From Rhodothermia bacterium (lineage in GTDB: Bacteria; Bacteroidota; Rhodothermia; Rhodothermales; JABDKH01): a stretch of 7,200 bases of DNA. Positions within the stretch are counted from its first letter, which is position 1. Every line of letters begins with the position of its first letter. The notes beneath the pieces are model-generated. The model was not told the DNA's origin. It saw only the letters and a program-made list of their open reading frames with translations, and searched no databases. Below, piece after piece: positions 1 to 5,738 of this stretch. Both the position numbers and the translations under genes were made by a program. The DNA lies in NCBI GenBank assembly GCA_018679295.1, contig JAHHLP010000026.1, positions 1 through 7,200 of the forward strand. Direction: 5' to 3'.

Positions 1-188
1 AACGTTATAGCCAGAGCGATGAATAGAGGTCGATATTCAACCATAGCGGTGAGGCCGCTCATCCACGCCCCACCGACTCCGGCGGAGACGAGTAGCAGCG
101 GAACCGTGCAACATGCCGTTGCCGCCAGCGCAGCGGAGACCGCGCCCAGGACGCTCCATCTCGCACGATTTGTATTCGCTGGGCCCAT
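1..188 (-). CDS. merT: MerT, mercuric ion inner-membrane transporter (partial, 3' end beyond window)
   Basis: MerT carries Hg(II) across the inner membrane to the cytoplasm for reduction by MerA. The 62 visible residues form a short basic N-terminus, then a hydrophobic helix (about residues 12-36) containing the vicinal pair Cys26-Cys27 in the context TACCTVP, matching the STCCLGP metal-binding motif in the first helix of MerT. Next comes GVGGAWMSGL and a second helix beginning EYRPLFIALA, matching the family's GAWIGNL...YRPLFI block. The ATG is 7 nt after the merR stop, so translation is probably coupled. No good ribosome site lies close by; an AGGA sits about 14 nt upstream, inside the end of merR. 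The gene is cut by the left edge, so the remaining helices and any fused MerP-like domain cannot be seen. Identification is from motif order and the adjacent merR. Confidence 0.88.
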   Translation of the reverse strand, partial: MGPANTNRARWSVLGAVSAALAATACCTVPLLLVSAGVGGAWMSGLTAMVEYRPLFIALAIT

Positions 189-195
189 TTGGGGA

Positions 196-609
196 CTAAG
201 AGTCCTGGTTTACTAATTCAATTCTGTCGAGAGTGTCGATAATCGGGCACTCGCTTACCGGGCCGCGACCATCGCACTGCTCGATGAGAATCTGGAGAGC
301 ATGTTCCATTTGCCTAAGCTTGCGGACTCTGTTGCTGACATCCGCGACCTTCTTCTCGGCGCGCTGTCTGACATCTGCGCAAGTCGTCGAAGGATCCACG
401 CGTAGCGACAGCAGCTCCTTTATCTCGCCCAACGAAAAACCGATACCCTGCGCTTGCTTGATGAATCCGATTCTTTTCAGTTGTACACCTGAGTATCTAC
501 GATACCCGGCTGTGGTCCGCCCTTCCGGCAAAACCAGGCCTTTTCGCTCGTAAAAACGGATCGTCTGGGTAGTGACGCCCGCCTTCTTCGCCAGTTGGCC
601 AATCGTCAT
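196..609 (-). CDS. merR: MerR, Hg(II)-responsive transcriptional regulator
   Basis: 137 aa, close to the usual MerR length. Residues 1-70 are the winged helix-turn-helix (MTIGQLAKKAGVTTQTIRFY, then ERKGL and the GYRRYS wing). Residues 75-110 are the long dimerisation helix. The C-terminal metal loop holds Cys77, Cys112 and Cys121. The spacings of 35 and 9 residues equal those of the Hg-binding Cys82, Cys117 and Cys126 of Tn501 MerR, which separates it from CueR, ZntR or SoxR relatives. MerR of this kind sits on its promoter and untwists it when Hg(II) binds. Its ATG overlaps the stop of the upstream thioredoxin-like gene (ATGA), and merT follows 7 nt after its stop. It is thus transcribed within the operon rather than divergently, implying autoregulation together with its targets. 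Confidence 0.93.
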   Translation of the reverse strand: MTIGQLAKKAGVTTQTIRFYERKGLVLPEGRTTAGYRRYSGVQLKRIGFIKQAQGIGFSLGEIKELLSLRVDPSTTCADVRQRAEKKVADVSNRVRKLRQMEHALQILIEQCDGRGPVSECPIIDTLDRIELVNQDS

Positions 610-878
610 CCTACTATCGCCTGTCCGAGCCCCATTGCCTTAAGCGTCGAAATATTTGGACCTCGACCCGCACAGCAGTCTGAAACCACTCCATTTATGA
701 CGACTGCCGGCACCGACTGGATGCCAAATTCTTTCGCCCGTTTCGCAACAGCGCCGTCTCGCAAGTCAAGTATCTCGACCTCGCAAGACGGACAGGCCAA
801 GGCTCGAACCCGCTCAACGGTGTGATCGCATACCGGGCAGCCGGCTCTGAAGACTTCGATCTTGCGTCTTTTGGTCAT
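606..878 (-). CDS. Thioredoxin-fold small protein of the mer operon, six cysteines
   Basis: 90 aa, no signal peptide, so probably cytoplasmic. The N-terminus MTKRRKIEVF is a first beta strand followed by Cys14-Pro-Val-Cys17 at the position of the thioredoxin or glutaredoxin active site. SVPAVV (residues 55-60) supplies the expected cis-proline (Pro57). Unusual extras are a second CxxC, Cys29-Pro-Ser-Cys32, and a vicinal pair Cys68-Cys69 in DCCAGRG. I chose the ATG at 878 because a GGAGGA ribosome site lies 5 nt upstream; a longer reading from 959 lacks this and adds unlike sequence. It is the first gene of the operon and its stop overlaps the merR start. Family knowledge: small thioredoxin-like proteins occur beside merR and merT in several bacterial groups. 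Inference: it may pass Hg(II) between thiols or reduce the operon's cysteine proteins, possibly in place of MerP. Activity is unproven. Confidence 0.82.
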   Translation of the reverse strand: MTKRRKIEVFRAGCPVCDHTVERVRALACPSCEVEILDLRDGAVAKRAKEFGIQSVPAVVINGVVSDCCAGRGPNISTLKAMGLGQAIVG

Positions 879-883
879 GATCG

Positions 884-889
884 TCCTCC
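884..889 (-). promoter_or_regulatory. Ribosome binding site of the thioredoxin-like gene
   Basis: GGAGGA on the minus strand with a 5-nt spacer (CGATC) to the ATG at 878. It is the strongest Shine-Dalgarno match in the window and fixes the start of the first mer-operon gene. Confidence 0.75.
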
Positions 890-967
890 ATGCATGTTGA
901 TTGTCTTTCGCTCTCTCGTGCACTAACCGGCGACGCGATAATGAACACGGAGTCAGCACAGATTACG

Positions 968-987
968 CCTTGAACCTAGGTGTAAGG
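968..987 (-). promoter_or_regulatory. MerR-type operator dyad upstream of the mer operon
   Basis: Arms CCTTGAACC (968-976) and GGTGTAAGG (979-987) flank a central TA; 7 of 9 arm positions are complementary. Length, symmetry and the CCTT/AAGG ends resemble operators of MerR-family activators, which lie inside an over-long promoter spacer. Read on the minus strand the dyad is followed directly by CGTAAT, a possible -10 (4/6). The hexamers before it do not make a convincing -35, so the promoter itself is not well resolved. The dyad is about 90 nt upstream of the thioredoxin-like start, leaving a long leader. MerR encoded at 196-609 is the obvious candidate ligand; this is inference from position and symmetry. 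Confidence 0.55.
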
Positions 988-1113
988 TTCCGGAGAAAAC
1001 GAAAATTGCCTTTGGCAGTCTACGACAGCCCCGCTGGTCGTTGTCTTGGAGCACTTATCTGCCCACGAAAATGCCGCTCTTGACTCGTTCTGGCTCGCCG
1101 CTGCGACACATAC

Positions 1114-1155
1114 CCAAAATGAAAGCCGCGCCACCTGGATGGTGACGCGGCTTTC
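1114..1155 (-). terminator. Intrinsic terminator of the gene at 1215-1445
   Basis: A perfect 10-bp stem, GAAAGCCGCG (1121-1130) with CGCGGCTTTC (1146-1155), continues past one C/A mismatch into CACC/GGTG around a 5-nt loop (1136-1140). On the minus strand the stem is followed by ATTTTGGG, a short T-run, whereas the plus-strand side has none. It therefore serves minus-strand transcription and lies about 60 nt after the stop of the small hypothetical gene. It also insulates the mer operon from read-through. Confidence 0.8.
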
Positions 1156-1214
1156 GGGTCAACGCGTTCGGCGATAACCAGTACCCTCGAGTCCTCGGCG
1201 GCGGCTGCCACCTC

Positions 1215-1445
1215 TTAGATCTGTTTGTAGACGGCGATGTCGACGTGTGCGATTCTGCCGCCGGACTCCGCCGCATTCTCTGAAACAGTAAAGTCGACCT
1301 TCATCTTCTGGGAGTGCGCCTGCACGAGAAGCTGGTTCAGCTCGTCGATGCGGTGCTTCAGCTCCTTAGCGAGCAGGTAGTCCTGGTCGCGTAGCAGGTA
1401 GTCGACGACGGCGTCGATATGCTCGTCGATCGGATTTTGCTCCAT
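1215..1445 (-). CDS. Small hypothetical protein, 76 aa
   Basis: I do not recognise the family. Residues 5-46 are predicted by eye as two acidic amphipathic helices (DEHIDAVVDYLLRDQDYLLAKELKHRIDELNQLLVQAHSQK). The second part reads as a strand pair, KMKVDFTVS and RIAHVDIAVYKQI, joined by a polar loop with SENAAESGG. There is no signal peptide, membrane segment or cysteine. It is probably a soluble cytoplasmic alpha/beta protein. The ATG at 1445 has only a weak GAGA 4 nt upstream. Support for it being real comes from the coherent secondary-structure pattern and from the intrinsic terminator downstream in the same orientation. It is divergent from the GIY-YIG gene, with 225 nt between them. Function unknown. 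Confidence 0.65.
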   Translation of the reverse strand: MEQNPIDEHIDAVVDYLLRDQDYLLAKELKHRIDELNQLLVQAHSQKMKVDFTVSENAAESGGRIAHVDIAVYKQI

Positions 1446-1623
1446 GTTTCTCGTCTATGAGTTCGGCCGGAAATGCGCGGCCGCGTGAAATGCTCGTGTC
1501 GAAGACGCTGACGATCCACTTGACATCAACATTCGCGCCACTAATCCACCCAACGCGCAGATTCCCCGTATTGGCGGTGAATATTAAGAATGTGGACAAC
1601 TGGCCGACAACTTCACGGTGCAG

Positions 1624-1638
1624 CCACTTGCAAAGTGG
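1624..1638. repeat. Perfect short inverted repeat upstream of the GIY-YIG gene
   Basis: CCACTT (1624-1629) and AAGTGG (1633-1638) are exact complements around GCA. The element lies just before CATAAT (1643-1648), a 5/6 match to a -10 box placed about 22 nt upstream of the ATG at 1671; no good -35 pairs with it. It could be an operator or an mRNA hairpin; chance is also possible for so short a repeat. Confidence 0.3.
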
Positions 1639-1670
1639 GTCTCATAATAGAACTGCGACCGGTGAAGCCG

Positions 1671-1994
1671 ATGCAGCGCCAGTACTACGTCTACGTGATT
1701 GCGCTCGAACCGGAAGTCGCCATGCTCCGGAAGTTCGCGTCGCGCAATCCGAATCATCAACCTGGTAAGCCCTGCCTTTACATTGGGTCGACTGCCATAT
1801 CTCCCGAGAAACGCTTCGAGCAGCATCTAAACGGATACAGAAGCAACCGCTTTGTCCGGCAGTTCGGAGTTCAGCTGATGCCGTCCTTTTTCGAGCGCTA
1901 CAATCCTATCGACAACCGCTACGAAGCTGAACTGACCGAGCATCACCTGGGGGAGCGCCTTCGTCGTAAGGGATATGGTGTCTGGTACGGATAG
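1671..1994 (+). CDS. GIY-YIG domain protein, single domain
   Basis: 107 aa from the ATG at 1671. The GIY-YIG nuclease fold is recognisable: YYVYVI (residues 5-10) stands for the GIY strand, CLYIGSTAISPEKRFEQH (35-52) gives the YIG strand followed by the expected catalytic Arg48 and a His, and YEAELTEHHLGERLRRKGYGVW (84-105) gives the acidic helix with Glu85, Glu87 and Glu90 as candidates for the metal-binding glutamate. The frame stays open upstream to 1590 and a GTG lies at 1662, but homology begins at the chosen Met and GGTGAA lies 4 nt before it. Single-domain members of this superfamily (UvrC/Slx1/homing-endonuclease relatives) often have no known substrate. No partner gene suggests a DNA-repair or mobile role. 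The gene converges on the enoyl-CoA isomerase gene, with 17 nt between the stops and no terminator visible. Confidence 0.8.
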   Translation: MQRQYYVYVIALEPEVAMLRKFASRNPNHQPGKPCLYIGSTAISPEKRFEQHLNGYRSNRFVRQFGVQLMPSFFERYNPIDNRYEAELTEHHLGERLRRKGYGVWYG

Positions 1995-2011
1995 GGGCTG
2001 AACGTCCGTCT

Positions 2012-2779
2012 CTAGAAGCGGCTGAAGTCCGGCGCGCGCTTCTCAACGAACGCGGTCAACGCCTCCTTCGCCTCGGCCGAACCAAGACGCTCGATGAAGT
2101 GACGACCCTCTGTTTCAATCACTTCGTGCGTCCGCGAGGCGAAAGAACTCCTGAGCAGTTTCTTGGTCAGCTGAACGCTTCCGGGCGGAAGCAGGGCGAT
2201 ATCGGCCGCACGGCTCATGGCGATCTCATGCACCTCAGCGTCCGGTACGATCTCGTTGACAAGTCCCGCTCTCGCCGCCTTCTCGGCATCAAATGCATTT
2301 CCGTACAGCAGGAGTTCGGCCGCAAGGCGTGGGCCGGCACTGAGTGGAAGCAGAAGGCTTGAACCGGCCTCCGGGCAGAGGCCGAGCCGAGTGAACGGCA
2401 TTTGAAAGTATGCGTGTTCTCCGGCCACAACGATGTCGCAATGAAGAAGGAGCGTTGTACCAATACCGACGGCCGGACCGGTAACGCCTGCCACGAGCGG
2501 CTTCCGCAGCGTGCTGACGGTCTTCAGAAACCGCAGAACCGGACTTCCGTCGTCCTGGGGCGGATTGTCAAGAAAATCAGTCAGGTCATTGCCGGCCGTG
2601 AAGCAGTCTTCGGTTCCGAGAAGTACATGGACGCGAACGCTGTCGTCATCCTCTGCGGCATCCAGTGCATCGCATAGGTTCATGTACATCTCGACGGTCA
2701 ACGCATTCTTCTTCCCAGGTCGGTTGAACTGTATGAGGGCTGTGTTGTCAGTGGGTCGGCTGAGTACGATTTCGCTCAT
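2012..2779 (-). CDS. Enoyl-CoA hydratase/isomerase (crotonase fold), probable delta3,delta2-enoyl-CoA isomerase
   Basis: 255 aa, the normal length for a single-domain crotonase protein. The CoA-binding and oxyanion-hole segments are present: FNRPGKKNALT (18-28), CFTAGNDLTDF (59-69) with Ala62, and VTGPAVGIGTTLLLHCD (99-115) with Gly106. The two glutamates that hydrate the double bond in enoyl-CoA hydratases (Glu144 and Glu164 of the rat enzyme) are replaced: GGGCE reads GIGTT here and QPEI reads MPFT. Instead PEAGSS (136-141) places Glu137 where ECI2-type isomerases have PEGCSS, whose Glu shifts the double bond. I therefore favour isomerisation of 3-enoyl-CoA to trans-2-enoyl-CoA in fatty-acid oxidation. 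An AGGGA sits 7 nt before the ATG. No other beta-oxidation gene is adjacent. Confidence 0.88.
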   Translation of the reverse strand: MSEIVLSRPTDNTALIQFNRPGKKNALTVEMYMNLCDALDAAEDDDSVRVHVLLGTEDCFTAGNDLTDFLDNPPQDDGSPVLRFLKTVSTLRKPLVAGVTGPAVGIGTTLLLHCDIVVAGEHAYFQMPFTRLGLCPEAGSSLLLPLSAGPRLAAELLLYGNAFDAEKAARAGLVNEIVPDAEVHEIAMSRAADIALLPPGSVQLTKKLLRSSFASRTHEVIETEGRHFIERLGSAEAKEALTAFVEKRAPDFSRF

Positions 2780-2825
2780 TTGTGCGTCCCTTGATAGTCG
2801 CTGTCGAAGCCGTGATTTATGGAGG

Positions 2826-2858
2826 ATAATACGATCAAACCGCGACCCTGTAGGTCGC
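2826..2858 (-). promoter_or_regulatory. Putative promoter of the enoyl-CoA isomerase gene, with palindromic operator
   Basis: On the minus strand TATTAT (2831-2826, 5/6 to the -10 consensus) lies 17 nt from CCTACA (2854-2849, a weak 3/6 -35). The perfect inverted repeat GCGACC (2842-2847) / GGTCGC (2853-2858), with a 5-nt spacer, covers that -35 region. A start near 2819 would give a leader of about 40 nt. A repressor binding there would block polymerase. No fatty-acid regulator is encoded in the window, so the binder is unknown. Confidence 0.35.
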
Positions 2859-3004
2859 AGGTGAGTGGCATCATCCGGAAGGTGCAGCGCGCCCTCAAGC
2901 AGATCATATCAGCGGAGAAGTTTTGTGGCTGTAACTCTGCGTCGGTGGGATGTATCATAGCGTCAGTCAGTACACATACTTGATCCTGACCTACGACTAC
3001 TCGA

Positions 3005-3898
3005 ATGAGGATACCGATCGCCTCGGAAACCTACTGCTTGCGGAGAGCATGTCTCGCCCGATGTGTCATCACGGTGCTGATCACAGTGGCATTGGGTACG
3101 GTGGCGCAAGCGCAAACCCTTCAGCGGTTCACCCCTTCGACGATGCTCGCGCCGCGGCAGATCGAGGTTAAACTGTTCAACAACCTGTACACCCAAACCT
3201 CGGTTTTTGATGAGGACGGGGAGCGGGTCAAGCTCGACACGCGGTCCAGCTACTTCACGTCGATTCTGCAGGCGCAGTACGGCCTGAAGAAATCCCTCAA
3301 CGTTGGTTTCGATCTGTACTTCAAGTCGGTCCATGTTGATGTCTGGGATGCCTCGGCGTTCGATGTGCTCAGCTTCAGGAACGACGCGTCAAGTCAAACG
3401 GCACTGACGGTGATCGGCCCGCGCGTGAAGATGGCGCCGTTTAAAAGAGTGCCGTCGTTGTCCCTGCAGGGCACGCTGCTGATTCCGGTCGCGTCCGACA
3501 TGGAAGGGCGGGAGAGTGGCCGGCCTTTTCTCGAATATGACGATCCACAGATCTGGCTTCAGGCGTTCTACGACTATCCGATCGACGAGAGCTATCTGTT
3601 GTATCTCGAGACCGGGATCTTATTCCGGCCCGACAATACGACGGGGCAAAGTCACGAGTGGACCTTTCCCCTGAAGGGTATCTTGAACTTCTATCCCACC
3701 GGGAGATGGACCGTGTACGGTCTTGCCGACTTCTCCCCCTCATCGTTGGACGCGTACTACTTCCAGGGAGGTGTCGGCGTCAAGTTTCAGGTTTTCGCAG
3801 GCTTTGAAGTAGAGACTCTGCTAACTGGATTCCCCATCGGACGCAACCGAGGTGGCGGCAAGACCTACAATTTCGGGCTACGCTGGATACGGTTTTGA
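3005..3898 (+). CDS. Outer-membrane beta-barrel protein, function unknown
   Basis: 297 aa. The N-terminus carries a signal peptide: basic region with Arg13, Arg14 and Arg19, hydrophobic VITVLITVALGTV (21-33), and likely cleavage after AQA (34-36). The mature part is made of alternating hydrophobic/polar strands rich in Tyr, Phe and Trp, for example QIEVKLFNNLYTQT, YFTSILQAQYGLKKSLNVGFDLYFKS and YLLYLETGILF. These are separated by charged turns, and the chain ends GLRWIRF with a terminal Phe, as in proteins inserted by the BAM machinery. The pattern suggests a barrel of roughly 10-14 strands, but I recognise no specific family. No good ribosome site precedes the ATG, so the start is less certain; a TTG at 3038 in frame is an alternative. 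It precedes the symporter gene by 175 nt in the same direction and could supply outer-membrane passage for the same substrate (inference). Confidence 0.78.
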   Translation: MRIPIASETYCLRRACLARCVITVLITVALGTVAQAQTLQRFTPSTMLAPRQIEVKLFNNLYTQTSVFDEDGERVKLDTRSSYFTSILQAQYGLKKSLNVGFDLYFKSVHVDVWDASAFDVLSFRNDASSQTALTVIGPRVKMAPFKRVPSLSLQGTLLIPVASDMEGRESGRPFLEYDDPQIWLQAFYDYPIDESYLLYLETGILFRPDNTTGQSHEWTFPLKGILNFYPTGRWTVYGLADFSPSSLDAYYFQGGVGVKFQVFAGFEVETLLTGFPIGRNRGGGKTYNFGLRWIRF

Positions 3899-4073
3899 TC
3901 CTGTCTGGAAGGCAGCTGGAAGATAGGCAGCGAGTCACCCATTCGTTTGCGGATCCACGCTTGAATCTCGCTGGCGGGTTGCTCAAATTGATACTCACTG
4001 CGGTCGTGTCGTAGGACCCGGCGCGACCTGATACCTTTCGCAGCTGTCACCTAACCCATCGGAGAGCAGCCTC

Positions 4074-5705
4074 GTGGAATCTCTTGCCGTTCTGGACTGG
4101 GCCATGGTTGGCCTCTACTTCGTCGTGATTCTGGGCGTCGCCTTTTGGGTGACCCGGCAGAAGTCGACGCATGAGACCTCGTCCGGGTACTTCCTTGCCG
4201 GGCGAAATGTCGGATGGTTTGTTGTCGGCGCGGCGCTGTTCGCGTCCAACATAGGCTCAGAGCACCTCGTCGGGCTGGCAGGCACCGGGTTCGGCAGCGG
4301 TGTCGCGGTTGGCCAATTCGAAGTGCTGGCCTCCCTCATACTGCTAGTGCTCGGCTGGGTCTTCGTTCCGTTCTACCTAAAGAGCGGCGTGTTCACGATG
4401 CCGGAGTTTCTGGAGCGACGGTACTCCGCTGGCGCGCGATGGTACCTGGCGATCATCTCCATCGTCGGCTATGTACTTACGAAGATCTCTGTGACGCTTT
4501 ACGCCGGCGGGATCGTGTTTGAAGTGCTGCTCGGCGGCGGCTTCTGGACAGGTGCGATCGTGATTGTCGTGCTTACCGGGCTCTACACGGTCTTCGGTGG
4601 TTTGCGGGCGGTCCTTTACACGGAGTTGCTTCAGACCTTCATGCTGATAGGCGGCGCAATACTGGTTACCGCCATCGGCCTCAATAAGCTGGGCGGATGG
4701 GAGGTCATGCGCGCAACCGTCGACACGGCATACTTCGACATGTGGTTGCCCATGAGCCACCCCGATTTTCCGTGGACGGGCATCATGTTCGGCGCGCCCA
4801 TTCTTGGCGTTTGGTATTGGTGCACCGACCAGTTCATCGTTCAGCGCGTCCTTTCGGCCAACGGAATTGACAATGCGCGCCGCGGTACGATCTTCGGCGG
4901 CTTTCTGAAGATTTTGCCGCTGTTCATCTTTGTGCTTCCGGGGATCGTCGCCTTCGCCTTGGTCAAGGACGGCAGCCTGACGGTGGCGCGTCCCGATCAC
5001 GCTCTTCCGGAGATGATCCGGTCGTTGCTGCCAGCGGGCCTGCGCGGACTGGTGGTCGCAGGTTTCCTTGCCGCGCTGATGAGCTCTTTGGCGGCGGTGT
5101 TCAATTCGTGCTCGACGCTGATCACGTGGGACGTCTACAGAAAGATGCGACCCGAGGCGACCGAAAAGCAGCTCGTCACAGTCGGGAAGTTCGCGACCGG
5201 AATACTGGTGGTGTTGGGCCTGGCGTGGATCCCGTTCATGAAGTACATCTCCGATCAGCTCTATGTATACCTGCAAAGCGTCCAGGCGTACATTTCACCC
5301 CCTATCGCTGCCGTATTTCTGTTAGGTATATTTTGGAGGCGGGTCAATTCGCGAGGTGCAATCGCGTCTCTGGCGACCGGGTTTGTGCTCGGACTTGCAC
5401 GCCTGTTGCTGGAATTGAATAAGGGGTCGTTGGAAGGGTTCGTTCATTGGTATGCGGACATCAACTTCCTGCACTTTGCGATCTTCCTGTTTGTAATCTG
5501 CTCGGCCGTACTGGTTATTGTCAGCCTTACGGCTCCCGCCGATTCGGATGAGAAACTCGCGGGCCTGACGTATGCGACACCGATTCCGCCGGAGGGAGCA
5601 GTGGTCGTTCCGGACTCTGACCCGGTATGGCGAAGAAAGGACGTCATCCTGACGGTCTTGCTCGTATTCTGTGTGCTAGCTGTATGGCTTTACTTCAACG
5701 GCTAG
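4074..5705 (+). CDS. Sodium/solute symporter, SGLT-like (SSS family)
   Basis: 543 aa polytopic inner-membrane protein, about 14 helices, from a first helix at 11-26 to the last at 523-541. It uses the Na+ gradient to import a small organic solute. Family landmarks in order: SNIGSEHLVGLAGTG (58-72) in the broken helix that helps form the Na2 site and sugar pocket, Glu83 at the position of the sugar-contacting Glu88 of vSGLT, MPEFLERRYS (109-118), GGLRAVLYTELLQ (175-187), WYWCTDQFIVQR (247-258, nearly as in human SGLT1), FLKILPLFIFVLPGI (277-291) with the conserved Lys279, the Na2 serines Ser337-Ser338 in ALMSSLAAVFNS, and YLQSVQAYISPPIAAVFLLGIFW (399-421). The first residue is a GTG codon; GGAGA lies 8 nt upstream and no ATG fits. 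The isomerase gene follows by 33 nt, so a sugar, inositol or sugar acid is the likely cargo. The exact substrate cannot be read from sequence. Confidence 0.93.
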   Translation: MESLAVLDWAMVGLYFVVILGVAFWVTRQKSTHETSSGYFLAGRNVGWFVVGAALFASNIGSEHLVGLAGTGFGSGVAVGQFEVLASLILLVLGWVFVPFYLKSGVFTMPEFLERRYSAGARWYLAIISIVGYVLTKISVTLYAGGIVFEVLLGGGFWTGAIVIVVLTGLYTVFGGLRAVLYTELLQTFMLIGGAILVTAIGLNKLGGWEVMRATVDTAYFDMWLPMSHPDFPWTGIMFGAPILGVWYWCTDQFIVQRVLSANGIDNARRGTIFGGFLKILPLFIFVLPGIVAFALVKDGSLTVARPDHALPEMIRSLLPAGLRGLVVAGFLAALMSSLAAVFNSCSTLITWDVYRKMRPEATEKQLVTVGKFATGILVVLGLAWIPFMKYISDQLYVYLQSVQAYISPPIAAVFLLGIFWRRVNSRGAIASLATGFVLGLARLLLELNKGSLEGFVHWYADINFLHFAIFLFVICSAVLVIVSLTAPADSDEKLAGLTYATPIPPEGAVVVPDSDPVWRRKDVILTVLLVFCVLAVWLYFNG

Positions 5706-5738
5706 TCCGGAGGAAAGCGCTGGAAGGAGCACGGGAGT

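Larger units (their letters stand above)
879..1214. other. Non-coding stretch between the mer operon and the small hypothetical gene
   Basis: No convincing coding sequence lies here. The short frames that cross it have no ribosome site and no family resemblance. It holds the mer ribosome site, the MerR-type dyad, and the terminator of the gene at 1215-1445. A further imperfect stem, ACGACAGC with GCTGGTCGT (one bulged G) near 1021-1040, has no T-run and no clear role. Confidence 0.6.

Noticed and set aside
19..216. Plus-strand frame of 65 codons at the left edge
   Set aside because: The opposite strand carries merT, with a clear Cys-Cys motif and helix pattern; the plus-strand frame is a shadow.
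879..959. N-terminal extension of the thioredoxin-like protein starting at 959
   Set aside because: The extension has no resemblance to the family, and the GGAGGA site 5 nt before the ATG at 878 marks that as the start.
1020..1276. Two overlapping minus-strand frames spanning the terminator
   Set aside because: They read through the strong intrinsic hairpin, lack ribosome sites, and have compositions typical of non-coding GC-rich DNA.
1520..1548. TTGACA at 1520-1525 as a plus-strand promoter of the GIY-YIG gene
   Set aside because: The -35 match is perfect, but no acceptable -10 lies 16-18 nt downstream, so it is probably chance.
3865..4050. A 61-codon minus-strand frame (GTG start) with a protein-like stretch EYQFEQPASEIQAWIRKRMGD
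   Set aside because: It overlaps the 3' end of the beta-barrel gene on the opposite strand, has no ribosome site or recognisable family, and most of it lies in a 175-nt intergenic gap. It could be a gene remnant, but sequence alone does not support a call.
3899..4073. Possible terminator or regulatory RNA between the barrel and symporter genes
   Set aside because: Only short G-C stems and an imperfect direct repeat of CTGGAAG are present, with no T-run and no convincing fold.
4377..5276. A 299-codon open frame antisense to the symporter gene
   Set aside because: Its translation is rich in Arg, His, Gln and Asp with no domain, as expected of the antisense of a GC-rich membrane-protein gene; the plus-strand symporter explains the region fully.
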